DNA from: Takifugu bimaculatus
Lineage: Eukaryota > Chordata > Actinopteri > Tetraodontiformes > Tetraodontidae
NCBI GenBank assembly: GCA_004026145.2
Contig: CP034995.1
Coordinates: 355,001-419,000 of the forward strand
Direction of reading: 5' to 3'
DNA length: 64,000 nt
How positions within the stretch are numbered: the stretch's first letter is position 1; each line of letters begins with the position of its first letter. Positions 47,217 through 61,400 of this stretch are shown here, in pieces. Position numbers and translations under genes: made by a program. The notes beneath the pieces are model-generated. The model was not told the DNA's origin. It did no database searches and saw nothing but the letters and a program-made list of their open reading frames with translations.

Positions 47217-48440
47217 TTATTGCTAATTCTACATGATTTTGTGTTCAACATATATCACAAAATTAGAATTATACAATGATGTGTAACATTTTTACCTGGT
47301 TAACATGTAATTAATCTGTCAGGAACACTGTCGGCAGTAATATATGAACATACATGTTGTAAAGTTAAGTGGCCGGTTTTACAGTTATTCCGGTCTCTAC
47401 TGAGGCGTTTGATTATTTAGTTTCACTAAAATTGTGCACCTTAACACAGTTACATCCGAATATTAATTTGCTGTACAAGTCCAATTGCAATGCTTTATTA
47501 TCTGGCTTAATATATGCAGTGACGCTGCATGGTAAGAAAACAACGTCAATTTATTTAGCATGTTCGTTTAATGACAAAGCAATTTGGAGTTTCAATGCAT
47601 GAAGCAGCCATTCATAGAACACAATTTAAAATTCGGACATAAACTTTGTTTTAGAAAAACGAACACTGCCCTGTCGCCTAGTTTAATTCATCAATTAGAC
47701 ACCAAACATAAGCTAACGTTCCTTAACTCTTTATTAATTGATTGAATGTGTTGGTTAAATCACCCACCTGCTATTGTCAAACAGCATCCACTGTATTCAA
47801 CCTCACGGCGCCATCACTGACAGGAATTTGCGATATTCTATAATGTGTGATGCTTAATAAGATCATCCCACTTCATTAAACTACTGACGTTGACGGCGGA
47901 CTGCACTAACTGTGACACCTCCGGAAGTGAGTGACGGACATACTTCCTGTCGGCTTCTGAAGCTACAGTACTCACTAAAAATATGCGATAAAGGTATGCT
48001 TTTTTCTGATAAGATACTTATGATTCGAGAAGATAGTTCAAGAAACAATAAAAACTTTATTTTCCGAGTATTCGAATTGTGGCGAGACCGTAACTGATGT
48101 GTTTGTGAAACTCAAGATTTCATTTACTCTATCGTGTTTAGAACAGGCATCTACACTTCTTATGCCTGAATGAGTAGTAAACTATACATAAAATACACTT
48201 AGATCACCCAGTCTTCATAATTTATTTGCATTCATACTCCTTGCAGTTTGTTCCATTATTCACCATGCTTGTGGTTCCCTTGTTCAAACCATCTTCAAAT
48301 ATGGAAGTAAAGCCAGTTTATTATGTGCATGTCATATCTAATAATTCCAAATATTTTAAGTCAGTGTGGAAGTTTGATGACATCTTTTGTGGTTTGAAGA
48401 AACAGATTGCCACTCATTCCTAAATAGCTGCTTGTGATTA
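47217..48440. other. fbxl18 5' region and intergenic
   Basis: AT-rich DNA with a small 'CACGGCGCCATC' patch at 47803-47815 (- strand GATGGCGCCGTG) that probably marks the fbxl18 TSS and non-coding exon. No coding exon seen up to the LINE remnant at 48.46 kb. Confidence 0.45.
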
Positions 48441-48459
48441 ATAAATCACAAGCAGACTG

Positions 48460-49215
48460 TTGAGAGACTGTTGAGATTTTTAAAAAGAGGCTCAAGACAC
48501 ACCTTTTTAATCAGGCCTTTAATTGATTTTCTGATTATTTTCAATTTATTTTATGTCTTATCCTTATTTTACTTGACACTTTTACTGTTTTACTCCCTCA
48601 GTTCTTAGTCTCTCAGTTTTTAGTCTTTACACCTTTTATCCCATTTACTGTTTTAGTCTGTTTTAGTCTTAGTACTGTTTTACTCCTTCAGTTCTTAGTT
48701 TCTCAGTTTTTAGCTTTTATACCTTTTATCCCATTTACTGTTTTAGTCCTTCAGTTTTTAGCTCCAGTGTCTCCTCATGGTGTTTCCTCATGGGGGCCTG
48801 CCAGGCTGGGAGATGTTTCCGGTCTACCGCTGGGGGTGCTGTCCCGTTGTCGACCCTGGCCTGGGTGGTTAGGGGGCTCTGTGCTTTGGTGTGGAGCCTC
48901 CGGTCTGTCCGGGTCGGGGTGGTCTTTGTGGCGGTACCACCTGACTGTGACCTCCCTCGGCCTGGTGGGCCTCCAAAGGTGGCGTCTCCTTCGCCTCAGG
49001 TCTCAGTGCCCAGCCATGTCTCAGCTTGTCTAAGCTTGTTTGTGTGTGTGTGTGTGTGGATGTGTGTTTAAGTGTGTTGTATGCATGCATGTGTGTGTGT
49101 GTGTCTCCTTTTCTTGATTCTCTTGTTCTCTTTGCTGTTTTTATCCTTTGTGAGGCACTTTGTGCTACCTAGCGTATGAAGTGCCATATAAATAAAGATT
49201 GATATTGAATAAACT
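48460..49215 (+). mobile_element. L2-type LINE 3'-end remnant
   Basis: Begins with 'AAAAGAGGCTCAAGACACACCTTTTTAA' split over several words; this encodes the Lys-Thr-His-Leu-Phe ending typical of L2 reverse transcriptase. It continues through repeated 'TTTTAGTC' units (about 48590-48760), a GC-rich middle and a TG run. It ends with 'GTGCCATATAAATAAAGATTG', the L2 3' tail also seen at 38.8-39.2 kb. It sits downstream of actb, sense opposite to actb. Confidence 0.75.
49030..49105. repeat. (TG)n microsatellite
   Basis: Two GT runs separated by 'GGATGTGTGTTTAAG' within the LINE remnant. Confidence 0.9.
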
Positions 49216-49386
49216 GTACAATTTGATTTTGAGTATTTGGTAAAGCTTGCCTTCTCAATTACAACCCTTTCTGATCAACAGGACACCATTATGTGTGCAA
49301 GTTAGTTACTTAGAACCTGTGGCTTTGTCTTGACAGTCTTTGACCAAACCAAATAAAGAACAAGAAACATTCTCAATCATGTGCGC

Positions 49387-49392
49387 TTTATT
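49387..49392 (-). terminator. probable actb polyadenylation signal
   Basis: AATAAA on the - strand (TTTATT on +), about 495 nt after the actb stop; a reasonable beta-actin 3' UTR length for fish. Confidence 0.65.
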
Positions 49393-49885
49393 GGGTTGTT
49401 GTGTACACCACAGGGCTAAAGCCCAATGCACAATCCTTGATTCATTGCCCACACAAGATAGAAGCTTTGTCTTTTTTTGCATAATGACAAACTGGACCAA
49501 GTATCGTTTAAGGCTGAAAGTACAAAAACAACACAAGTTTCAGATTAATTAATTTACATATTAAGCAATACTACAGGTCTGCTGGGCGATGGGGCCCATC
49601 AGAATAACCTTCATAGAGGCAAATAAGGTGGTGAACAAACATCTGGAATGACACAAACACGACAATGGGCATCATGTTCCTCACACATTCACACCGCCTG
49701 GGACACACTCTGCACCTCTTGCAGAGCTTCCACCCCCCATCAGGGAGCCTGGTGCCATAGCCATAGTGATGAGGGGAAGAGTGGTGTTATGGGCTCAGCA
49801 TACACCAGTGTGTTGTCTAGGCATGTATGCAGAGTCATTCATTTAAAATTTTAGCAGTGTGTTGGGGTGGGGACAGACAGTCTGT

Positions 49886-51858
<1,973 letters not shown>

Positions 51859-52054
51859 TTTCTGCACAGGGAGGAGAGGCGGCAGAGAGGGGAGAGAGTT
51901 CAATCACATGGGCCGCGACAGTCCGTGGTCACATCTGGCATTCATCAGCGCGGTGGCGGCCCTGTCATTACACCGGCCAGACGCTGGGTGGCGCACGTTG
52001 GCGGCCAGAGATGCGAAACAAAGGCGGTTTGTGCCGAGGCGGCCGCGGCCATGA

Positions 52055-52064
52055 CCATATATGG
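52055..52064. promoter_or_regulatory. perfect CArG box in actb intron 1
   Basis: CCATATATGG, a perfect SRF-binding CArG element (CC-W6-GG), sits in a GC-rich, unusually conserved-looking patch of intron 1 (about 51940-52130). An SRF-responsive enhancer in the first intron is known for vertebrate beta-actin genes. Confidence 0.8.
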
Positions 52065-52737
52065 GAAAAGCGAGTGCGGTTTGGAAGCGGCCTGCGAAGC
52101 CGCCCAGCGGCCGTTTAACGGCAAGTGACACATAATCGACCACTCCCTCCAAACGGATCAGCACAGATGAATTAACTACTGCCACAATATGAGCAAACAA
52201 ACGCCGCATACCATCTCTCCAAAGGAAAATTAACTTATTTAGTCATCAGGTTGACAGTTCGGAGGTTTAGCGTCAACTTTTGTCATGTCAAAAGTTCATC
52301 TCAAGTCTTCGTCTCAAGTGATGGTTATTTCACAGGAGACTGACGTCGGTTTAGCGTCTAATTGGATCTGTCTGGGCTCCATCATCGGTCTGTGTGTGAA
52401 ATCGGAGACCGAGACAGGGTCCCAGAGCAGACATGTAAGCCAGAAGGGCGACCCATAATAATAGTGTGGTGCCCTCAAACTAACCAGCTGATGACAAGAG
52501 TTATTTCGCACTATCCGCACCTCGACACTAACGGTTACCGGCATCCTAAATTTTTTAAAAATAAAATCATGGGGATTTAAGTCTTATACAAATAAGTGGT
52601 CGCTGGGGGAAAAAACGTTTAACGACGTTAAAATTAAACTAACTGCATGAAAGGCATTACCTATGGTGAGAAATAGGTAGAGCTTCTTTTTTGTGTGCCG
52701 CATTGAAATGTAAAAACCCAGCAGGTATTTCTCTTAC

Positions 52738-52808
52738 CTATGTGAAGGAGGGTTCTCGGCTTAGAAGGACTGTGAATCCGTTAAGATGTGATGTCTGCAC
52801 TTGACTGC
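52738..52808 (-). other. actb: actb non-coding exon 1
   Basis: A strong donor (ATAG|GTAAGAG) at 52738/52737 ends a 5' UTR exon. The 5' end is estimated about 25-30 nt downstream of the TATA-like box at 52831-52840. It splices to the acceptor before 51861, three bases upstream of the ATG. The first intron is about 880 bp. Confidence 0.75.
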
Positions 52809-52830
52809 AATGGAGGCCGGGAAATTGCAG

Positions 52831-52904
52831 GACTTTTATCAGCGCTCGCGCTGCAGCCCCCTCTCCTTAAAAGGAGAACTTTCCGCTCGGCGCGCTCTGA
52901 TTGG
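52831..52904 (-). promoter_or_regulatory. actb core promoter: TATA, CArG and CCAAT
   Basis: Read on the - strand: CCAAT at 52904-52900, the CArG box CCTTTTAAGG at 52874-52865, then GATAAAAGTC (TATA-like) at 52840-52831. This order, CCAAT then CArG then TATA, is the classic vertebrate beta-actin promoter layout and implies control by NF-Y, SRF and TBP. Confidence 0.85.
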
Positions 52905-55840
52905 TCCAGCCGCATCCACTGGGTGTGGCGCGTGCTGGGACCGGTCTGCGCTCTGACACAACCAGAAGGGGACAAGTGTCGCCAAAACTAACCTTTATAT
53001 TATCAATTTGAGCAATTTGGGCACGTCCAGCTTACAGCGAGGCATCTTACTCATCTGTCATATCAGGGTAGTGAGTGTGATTAAAACTCTGTTGCTCCTT
53101 TCGTTGACAGATCGGAATACAAATCTTGCAATAACGGGAGCAAGCAGCGGGAGATTATCTGCAGTCTTTCCCCAGTACATCAAACATTTGATAAATGCTT
53201 TTTTTTTAAAATGTTCTTCTATATGTTCATCCATATAAATCTATCTTCAAACACCAATAGAACTATTACTAATGTGATTTCTGTGGAGGTCACAAAATAA
53301 ATGCCGCAAAACTGCAAGAAGAAGAAGGCTGACTGTCTCCTTCATGGTTGATGTGTGCAGAACACTTAGCAGTTCCACGACCTGTGAAGGCTACAATCCC
53401 AGGGTCACTGACCCCACTGTCAACACCCTGATTGACATGGCTGGTCTGACATAGCAGTGTTTCTCACAAACGCGAAAGCAATAGATGTGGTCAAGCATCA
53501 GTGTGTTTACAGTGAAAACATTCTTAAGTTCCAAATCTGTTAGCCCTCACCACCTGCCTGGTCACATTTCAGATGAGTGATCTGTGCTGTGTCAGACACT
53601 AATCTTACATAAAAAGATTTTGGTTTAAAATGAGCATTCAGGACCTATTATGAAATAAATATTCACATGTATAGCATTTGATATGCCTATTCTAGGGCAC
53701 TCCTGCTTTTTTTTTAAAATTATATATTTCTTTATCTCACAATGTGTGTGTGTGTGTTTCTTACATCACTAAGAAGTCTCACACAAAATGCATCTTATCT
53801 GTTGACCTGGGACTAAGTGGGTTGGTCTGGGTAGGGGATTTAACTCAATAAGGGCACTGGACAAAGACTCATAAACTCTAAATTCTCACTGGCTGTATGT
53901 GTTCCTAATAAGGATATATGAGAGCCAACTCACCAGGAGAAACAGGAAGTAGGTTTCACAATGTTTCACTTCAGCAAATGCATGCAGGAAGTGACCACAC
54001 AAAGCTACAAATGCCATAAGTCATCAGCTATACAGCATTAGGAATGACTTCCCTCTACTTAATGCAGAGGGGAGTGAGCTGATCAGGGAATTGGCTTCTG
54101 AGACTGACATTATCCTCCTGAGACAAGTGTGTGCATACATGTACATATACACGAGCGCGCGCACACACACACACACACACACATACACACACACACACAC
54201 ACCCCATCAAGTTTCAACCCAAGGCTGGGCAGCCATCCCTTTAAGAAGTCCTTTGGATGACATCCATATAAGGAGATATTGGACTGAGTCACATGGGGGG
54301 AAGAATGCGCTGCTCAGGTCATGTGACCACTCTGAGGAAATGAATGAATCTCACTTTTTAAGGCTGTGTGTCTGCTGTGCAGCTTGCTTACCAGCTCTTG
54401 ATTATTCTATCCATCATCATCATCACATCCCTAGAGACTTATCCCCAAAAGAGAAACAGCCTCCCCCTCCCCCCTATGTTTGAAGTTTGTACTTATTACC
54501 CCTTTTCAGGCATCGACAGTTTGCACCTGTCTAAAGTCACTTTAAAACTTGATGGGATGGTTGAGTCATTCATTCATGCACAAACATGTATGCGCCCTTT
54601 GTGTTGCTCAAGCCCTCACACCCAGAACTTCATAGGCTTGGCTCGCAGCTCTGACTACTACCGTAAATGGAAGAAGCAAGCAGGTATCTTCCATCCACTT
54701 TGCACTCATACGTTACTTAACCACACCCCTCCAACAAAACTCAGATTTTCACAATAGATAATGCCACACTTCCTGTCTTTTGAATTAGTCATTTTCCCAG
54801 GACATGGATTGATACAGAATTGCACAACCAAATTTGTTCTTGACATCTTGACCGCACATTCCTGCTCACTTTCATGGCAGGGCAATAAAGTGTGTTTGAC
54901 TGAAAGGATTTAATGTATTGTCCCTTACATATTCAGGGAAAAGTAACAGGAAAGAGGGAATAAAACAAAAGCTGATCTGCATTTTTTGTTTTTTAGACTT
55001 GGGCACTGATGCCAGACATCTTCAGATTGAATGTCTGGACTCCTCACAAGACAACTGGGTGTTTGAATTCTGAAAACTGGCTTTTACTTAATCCTTTTAA
55101 CCAACACATTTCCTTTCTCCGGATTCATTATTGTGGGTTTTTAGATTAATGCATATTTTATTCTACAATTACACACCTGAAAAGAAGTACAGTTTTAATC
55201 GCTTGCAATTAGAGCCTCTTATGAAATAGAGTGGTCAGATTAATTTATTGAGTTTCATCTTCTAATTTTTGACATTTTTAAATTAAATTTGTGATTTACA
55301 TCACACCAGAATAAAAAAATATTTTTGCAGGTTAATATTTTACAGAAACAACAAAGCGTTGATTAATCTAAACAATTAAATATAGCAAAAACAACTCAAA
55401 CACTCAACATTTTACAATTTTTCTTATATCCAGAGAGAAAAGAAGGCTGTTTCTTCATGGCAGGCAAATATAACATCTGTCCCTCTTCTTTCAGTTTTTT
55501 GAATGAATGATTGAATGATCTCCTTTTACATGCCCGTATTGTTCGTTACCACAGGTTTATGTTCATGCTCGTATATCAACTGAAGCCCAAGGTTTCAGAT
55601 TGATTTTGGTTGACTTACTTTTGACTTATTTGGTGCCATTAAAATGAGGTGAAATGTCACAATAAAGAGCTGACTTCTCTTTGTGATCAGGCTGGCTTTA
55701 TCTTCCCAATTGCGTATGGACTGGCCACAAATTACAACACGAGCAGGCAAAGGCGGGATGCACCCCCGAAACTTCATTTTTACGCAACAGAGGAAGTGGT
55801 GTCTTGACTTGGTATCAAGCAAACGTACATTTTAATTATG
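52905..55840. other. 3 kb intergenic, no gene found
   Basis: AT-rich sequence between the actb promoter and the 3' end of the mucin-like gene. It holds a (CA)n run at 54155-54203 and open frames caused by simple sequence, but no exon with conserved motifs. Confidence 0.6.
54155..54203. repeat. (CA)n microsatellite
   Basis: GCGCGC followed by CACACA interrupted by one CATA unit. Confidence 0.95.
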
Positions 55841-55843
55841 GAT

Positions 55844-55849
55844 TTTATT
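55844..55849 (-). terminator. probable polyadenylation signal of the mucin-like gene
   Basis: AATAAA on the - strand, about 200 nt beyond the stop codon at 56045. A second hexamer candidate lies about 15-20 nt before it. Confidence 0.55.
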
Positions 55850-56044
55850 TTTCCAGTGCAACCTTTATTTTGTCAGCGTCTACCAGCTAGCAAAGAACGC
55901 AGACTAAACATCTGAACAAAGTTACAACAGCTTTTAAAGTTAACGTACACTTATTCATATACACATTTACCATTTAGTGACCTTAAACAAACCAGGTTGA
56001 AAACACAACGGTGAGCTAAAGAGAAAACGGTCAGTCAATGTGTG

Positions 56045-58373
56045 TCAGGCAGTCCAGCTCTTCCCCAGGTCTACAAGCTCCATGCCTTCACAGTAGGACC
56101 GTGGCCTTGAAACTCTCACCTGGTTTCACAGGGAAACAAGAGAACATATTGAAAGCAGATGTACGGCCACCCCGACACTCCCTGGCTTTCACACACGGTT
56201 GGATTCCTGAACAGGCCTACTGGTTTCAGAAACATCAAGAATCTCAGAGCTTGAATGGCATGTCCGGGCACGTATGTGGTTTGTTCGGTATGTACCAGAG
56301 TTCTGTAATCTGCTCTCCCATCAGAACAAATCCAGCTCTGAGCATTTGCTAATAATCAATGGGTATAAACTTCTGCGATGATATCTGGATTATCACTTCC
56401 ACGTTACTTTAATAATACATGTACTGTATGTGCCCAACTGCCTTGCTCTCTTTGTAATGTGGCAACCAGCAAAAAGGAAGTTTATTTGAACTTGTCAGAC
56501 CAGTAAGACAAGTACAATCTAGAGTCTCTACAACACTTGCATTGTGTGTGATCAACTGACTTTTCATTTAAAGTTCAGGTGTGTGTCATGTTGTTTGTGC
56601 AGCACAGTAGAATGATAATGTGACACACACACACATACACACACAAACACACACACACACACATACACACACACACTCACTGTGGGTGTCCTGTTGGATG
56701 CCAGCTGCTGCAGAAGAGGGAAGGGTGTCCAGTGAATGGGTTCCACAGGCCAGCTGCACACAGACAGGTCACTGGCCTTGCCGGAGTCCAACACTCCATC
56801 TCTGATGCTCAACTCACTTCCCCTCCAACCATACTGAGAGCTAATGATCAAACAAAGGGCCACAGAGTTATTAGACGCAACTATCACTAAAAATCCATCA
56901 GAAATAATGCTTACATAAGTGGGTTTTTTTTTTTTACACACTTCATTCAACCCGTGCATGTGTTTAGGACTGATTTTGGAACAATCTGTTAACATGCAAA
57001 ATACACAATATGTCTTTTTATTTGCAAGATTTTACAGCATCTATCAGTACAAAAACAGATTACAGCCAATCATTCATTCATATTTTGGCGTGTACCTGTG
57101 GGGGTAGATGGTATTGATGCGTGTCCCATGGCTGGGGCAGGTGGATGCCAGCGACAGCGTGTCGTCATGGTAACAGCAGGGGCGGTCGAGAGCCCGCAGG
57201 TGCAATAACTCATCAGAGCGTGTAAAGGCAGGATTATCAAGCGAGTCTGCTGATCCTGCCCACGAACGCAACCAGAACCGTCCTGACAGCTCATCAAAAT
57301 GGTTGAACCTGCGGTAGCTGCACACACACCCACACACACGCACAAAAAACCTGAATGTGGGGTCCAAATGTGCACAATGTAGTCAAAGCATGCATTGTAT
57401 GCACTTCAATTTAGTCTGGCTTGAATTGTTTGTTTTTGTAGTCTACATTTGAAAGAAAAACAAAATCATATGACAGAAAGTGATTGTGGAGATGAAGGTG
57501 GCTGCGACCACCAAGGAAACATGCACATGTGTTTACCTCGATGTAGAAAAAAAGCACGGTGTGAAAGCTGATGGATCATTTTTACTGTTAAAGTTTTTTA
57601 CTGCGATGCATGACAGCGCATCAGTTAAAGGGTCAATAGATTAAATTAGACACTCATGTATCATGAAAAACAATTCACATATCATTCCACACTTGTACTT
57701 TTAAAAACTGCTATCAGAAGGTTTTGACCTGGCTGACACGTTAAAAAACAAACAGAGGAGAGACAAAGAAGGACTCTGCACAATCCTGGCGCAGACAACA
57801 AATGACACGATGGACGGGACTCTCTGCTCAGGTTTCCATTACTTCAATGCATCTTGTGTTATAACGTCTGATCACACATCAGCTCTGTGCACTTAAAAAT
57901 TAAAATAAATCTGCAAAGGATTGGATGGCTGTGACATTAAACCTCAGCCAATATCTGTGAAACATTTGTCAATTTATCTAGAAATTTAGCCTTGTCTGAG
58001 TCGGACCGTGGTTCAACTCTGTGGGTACGTTGTGTCTGGAAACAGGAGGACCACAAAAATACAATTTATGTATTTTCCACGAAGAGAATAACAGCATAAA
58101 TCTATTATCTATAAGTGAATTTGACTAATAGACCTTTTGGATAAATAAAAGCTTGGTTCAATGCATTACTTCATAAATCATCACTAGCAAAATTTAAAAT
58201 GGTAAAAATGTAATTTTCATCTTTAAAATAATATATACAGCAGTACAGTTGGCAATATTGACTATATTTCATTCAACCGCAGCTAGGGTGCGACATCTAG
58301 TGGGCATTATTGCAACTACATAATGATTTTGTATATTGCGCATTATTATTATTATTATTATTATTATTAGTAT

Positions 58374-58421
<48 letters not shown>

Positions 58422-61400
58422 CAGTAGCAGTAGCAGTAGCACTTTTGTTGTTTTTTATGTTTGTGAGGTGACGCCTACCTGCTCCGTGTCTGGTCAACTT
58501 TGGCCTGGATCAGAATGGCTTTGTAGCGTCTCACAGCCACAAAGGCCAAAATGCCAATTACTGTCACTATGACAAGTAAGATGGCCACACATGCGCCCAC
58601 GAGCCGCGCTCGAGTCATCCTCAGGTCACACCTCTGACCCATGTACCAGAAGTCGTTTCCTACGAGGCAGCTAAGGTGCAAACAACCCACAACCGTTCAT
58701 TCACAGACCTTCCTTTAAAGGGCAGAAATAAAATCACACATGGGCATGTCTGTGTCTTTTTACCGACAAACTGGAAGTTGGCCTGGGTGGTGTGTGCAGA
58801 TGCCGTGATGGTGGCAGTAGTCAGAGTGGCAGACAGAGGAGCAGCTGTAATTTGAAGTTCCAGGCTGTGATCTGCAGTTATAACCCGCTTGGCACTGCAG
58901 CAACCACTCGCACACGTCGGCCTGTAGGCCTGGTAACAGGACGTGACAGCAAATCACATCAAATTGAAAGAGCAAATTGCAAAGGACTCGACTATGTGGA
59001 TACCACTGGCATGTGTTTGCACGCTAGCTGCAATAATCAGATGTGTCACAACTGAAATGTGATTTTAAATCACTCTAATTAAGTTAGGGGATTTGCAGGA
59101 TTCTCTGCAGGACTAATTAAGTAAATACATTTGAGAATGTAAGCCATTCACTTAATATAGCAACTGGGTCTGAGCCAGCTGAAGAAAAAGAGGTAGAAAA
59201 GAAGTATTCATGTCCCTGCCGAGGTCACATTAAACCCCTTAAGACAGCTGAGGATCCTTGTCCTCTAGTCTTACCTCCAAGTGTGACGTTGGTGATCTTG
59301 GCTGATCTTAAACTCCTCCCCTGGTGAACCGCGTGAGCTAATCCCGTACGTTCCAGCAGCGATGTGGGTCCTGTCATGCTGAGCCACTGCAGGGCCTTGC
59401 TGGTTTTAAACTCCACCAGACTCTGCACCGCGTGGCCACTTCAACAACAGCATCACAGCACGACATGACAACAGCACCACGTCACCGCAGTAGCTTATTC
59501 ACCTCTCAATCTTAAAATGCCATCGCAAAACACGTCTGCCCTCCTGACATGAACAACAACCAACAGAATATTTCAGTTAACCCATCACAACTATATCATA
59601 CAGTAGGATAATATTCACACATCTTTTATGTTTTCAGATGAGTTCTCTTCATCAATTATGTTATTGGTTATCATGTTAGCTAATTAGGACAAGAAGCAAA
59701 CAGCGTAGGTCCTTTTCTTGATCCAACAGCAATGCTTGTGCCATATTTATAGCATATATATCAGTGATATAGTATTATAAATGATACTATAGAAGTAGTA
59801 GTATTTATATATCTCTGCTGTCCTGTACACCACCTAACACATCGATGGTCTAGAAGCCCTCACCTGCTCCAGACTCCCTGCAGTCTGCTGAACCCCGGGG
59901 CCCTCTGCAGATATGGCTCCAACTACAGAAAATAAGGAAGAGTTCTACATTTAAACACCTCTCTCTGTGTCACATCTGTGCGTGGTTCTGTGCTGGACGT
60001 CTCTCACCCAGGCTGCCGCGTCGTCCTCTAAGCCAGAGACTGAGCTGGACTCGTCCACGATGATTTGCAGCAGCAGTTCAATGGACTCCACTGGAGACAG
60101 CAACCAAACAACGTCACCACGACAGACCCGGGGCGTACCGTTTAAATTACAGGTCATGTTTTTGGCACCTTTGATGGTGGGGGGCTGGTCGGGCACGATG
60201 AAGAACTTGGGTGTCTGGCTGGCTGTGGAGGTTGGACCATCTGAGGAAGTTGCTGTGTGGCGCCCGGCGTGGGCATGCTGGGTTGTCCCGGGTTTCTGTG
60301 AAGGTCCTGCTGGTGTGCTGCTGGGAGGCTGCGGCCAAGACTCCTCTCTTTATCCTCTCCATGTTTGTGTTCCGACACTGGAGTTGTCGCTGTCGACAAA
60401 TGTGTCGCAGTACTAAATTTGTGGGATTTGTTGTCCGTAGCCAGTGCTGTTGGCGCCGGCCGATGTGCCGCGGAGTGTGTGTGGAGTGTGTGATGCTGTA
60501 GATTTGACTGTTGATGGTGTGACTGGTGTGGTTTCATGGTCCAAACGGACTGAGTGCCCGGAGGATTCAGGAGTTGTTGCCATGTGCGTGGAATGTGGAC
60601 CTGTATGTGTTTGGGGTGTGTGTGGAGGCGCGGATGAGTGTGTCGATGACAAATGCGGGACTGGAGTGGCTGCAACTGTGGGCAGTTGGTGATGTAAGAG
60701 TGTGAAAGTAGGACCCCGTGAGCTGGTGCTGGCTCCTGTAGCGGCTGCGTTCTGGGCCACATCTTCGAATGTTACCGCTGTCTTGGGTGTGGAAGAAGCT
60801 GGAATGATCCAGTCAGGACACCAGGGAGACAGATACTGAATTCCTCAGCGTGGTGGGCGTCGAGTCTTTGCTGGTGTGTGTGAATGGTGATGTTAAATAA
60901 GAAAGCAAGGACCGTGTGGCGAGCTCTGCGCTCTGTAGCGTGCTGGTCCAGATCGGCGAAGGGGAGGTGACAGGGTGAAACACCTGTACGCCTTCCGATT
61001 TATCTGAGGAGTCGGACACAGACGTGCGAGTGGCGTCGTCTGACGTGGCAGATGGTACCGAGTCATTATCACTGGCGTTTGGGTGAAAGGACATGGCCTC
61101 TACAGCAGCGGGGAGATCTGTCGGGTGGGAGGGAGATGAATAAATCACGCCGAGGTTTTGGACGGCTGGCGCTGGCGTTGACGCGGTCGGCCCAGAGCCC
61201 GGATCGCCCGCCTGCTGTGGGGTTGGCGTTTTTAGAGGTTCGGAGGTGGTAGCAGAGGTGAGATCAGCGTTATGTCCATCTGTGCTTCTCTGGCTCCTCC
61301 AGGAGTTGCGTTGTTTCTGTCCCGGGGTTAGACTAACATCACGGCGGTTCAGGGTGGTCTCACCCTTCCAGGTGATCCCGGACGGAAGATCAGGCAGAGA

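Noticed and set aside
54091..54757. Two open frames of about 130 codons downstream of the (CA)n run
   Set aside because: One begins in the CA repeat; neither has conserved motifs or splice-phase partners.
58297..58572. Poly-Ser and poly-Thr/Asn open frames
   Set aside because: Translations of the ATT/AGT trinucleotide repeat.
60154..60762. A 202-codon His/Gln/Pro-rich open frame on the - strand
   Set aside because: It is the shifted frame of the Thr/Ser/Pro-rich mucin exon; the T/S-rich frame joins upstream and downstream exons in phase and this one does not.
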